Below, one piece after another: positions 63,118 through 64,000 of a DNA stretch of 64,000 bases. The stretch's first letter is position 1; each line of letters begins with the position of its first letter. The DNA comes from Dolomedes plantarius (lineage: Eukaryota; Arthropoda; Arachnida; Araneae; Dolomedidae). The stretch is from contig OU015495.1 of the NCBI GenBank assembly GCA_907164885.2, positions 103,975,622 through 104,039,621 of the forward strand. The letters are read 5' to 3'. Position numbers and translations under genes: made by a program. Under the pieces are notes generated by a model. The model saw only the letters and a program-made list of their open reading frames with translations, was not told where the DNA came from and ran no database searches.

Positions 63118-64000
63118 TAATATCGTGAGATTGTTAAAAACCAGAGTGATAGAGAAAGAACCACCTGAAACCAGCAATTTTTACTTTAAGGGATCAAACA
63201 GTAGCTGATATCAAACGAGATTATAAATCCCTGTCAAAGAATAGATTGAAGATTAAACGTAGTTTCCATAGAAATTATTAATTAAGCACTAGTAGAATGA
63301 GTTTCAATTATAATTATTAATGTTAATTATAAATGTATTATTATAAATTAGACCTGTATAATCCTGATATTGTTAAATATTTTTTCTAAAAATATGAAAT
63401 TACTGAAATTTTAAATTTCCATTAAATATTTCAATACAATGCTTCAAAAATTATTAGAAATAAAAATGAAGACTCATTACTCAGTAAACTTGGTAGGAAA
63501 AGCTGACCAATACTAAAATGAAGTGATTCAACATGCATGATTTTTCAAAGGCACCACAAACATTTAACGTATATCTAAAAAGAAACTTATAAACAAGTAT
63601 AATATAACAACTATAACAATAAAAATGAAAATAACTATGATTTGATCCAGTAACATAAATCTGCTTCTTTATGGTAGTCTGGGACACAAAATTCCTCCCC
63701 AAAAGAAGCACATTTATAATTTCTTGGCTTAAAAAATATATTTTACAGAAAACTTACCATTTTAAAAGGGTATAATTTAAAATAATTTGAAGGGTATCTT
63801 TAGGAAATTATGTACAGCGTGCTTTTGATTTACTTTTATTCAACAGTCCTCAAGATTTCTAATTTACAGTAAAATATCTGACATTGTTTTCCTTGAAGCA
63901 AAAATCACCCTCTAAATAATGATAATTTTGTCCTTTATAGAGGTTAAAAAATTTGTGAAAAAGACTTTTATGAATTCTGATGGCTAATAATTTTAAAATG
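63118..64000. other. Intergenic sequence, nothing recognised
   Basis: AT-rich, with only short open frames of no coding character. Confidence 0.5.

Overview
The window looks like euchromatin from a large, AT-rich arthropod genome, most probably a spider. I base this on the very long introns, the dense and varied DNA-transposon load (Tc1/mariner, pogo/Tigger, hAT, piggyBac, Helitron), tRNA-derived SINEs, a LINE-type RNase H fragment and abundant (TA)n tracts. No species can be named from the sequence alone.

Only one protein-coding host gene is supported. It is a minus-strand monocarboxylate-transporter-like gene (SLC16, major facilitator superfamily) whose first four coding exons lie at 48716-48506, 6581-6438, 4770-4433 and 1967-1193. 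Splice phases fit exactly across all three introns (41.9 kb, 1.7 kb and 2.5 kb) and give 489 residues, covering about 11 of 12 expected membrane segments. The last coding exon lies beyond position 1. A CpG-rich 5' leader and probable promoter lie at 48717-48890.

Everything else is repeats, mostly inside the 42-kb first intron. From left to right: a degenerate ~200-bp tandem array abutting the exon 4 splice donor (1-1210); an inverted pair of transposase C-terminus fragments (7.6-8.1 kb); a nest of Helitron, pogo and Tc1 sequence (13.5-16.9 kb); folded MITEs (18.1-21.3 kb); a Tigger MITE, a hAT MITE, a SINE, a small tandem array and a LINE RNase H fragment (24.5-27.2 kb); a foldback MITE between (TA)n tracts (29 kb); a SINE split by a piggyBac derivative at TTAA (32.4-33.3 kb); hAT and other MITEs (34.4-35.9 kb); Helitrons (36.6, 39.7, 43.6, 45.2 and 46.4 kb); and a 139-bp satellite carrying a SINE (37.5-38.6 kb).

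Upstream of the gene lie a near-perfect 1.42-kb palindrome (49055-50478), a hAT MITE with 8-bp target duplications (50.7 kb), two SINEs, two more MITEs (54.3 and 55.1 kb), and a four-level nest at 56.4-60.7 kb: a ~130-bp satellite hosts an unclassified repeat, which hosts a dead Tc1 element, which itself carries a 145-bp triplication and a 1.2-kb insert. A TTAA-flanked MITE lies at 62.4-63.1 kb. I saw no tRNA, rRNA, CRISPR or operon-like features.
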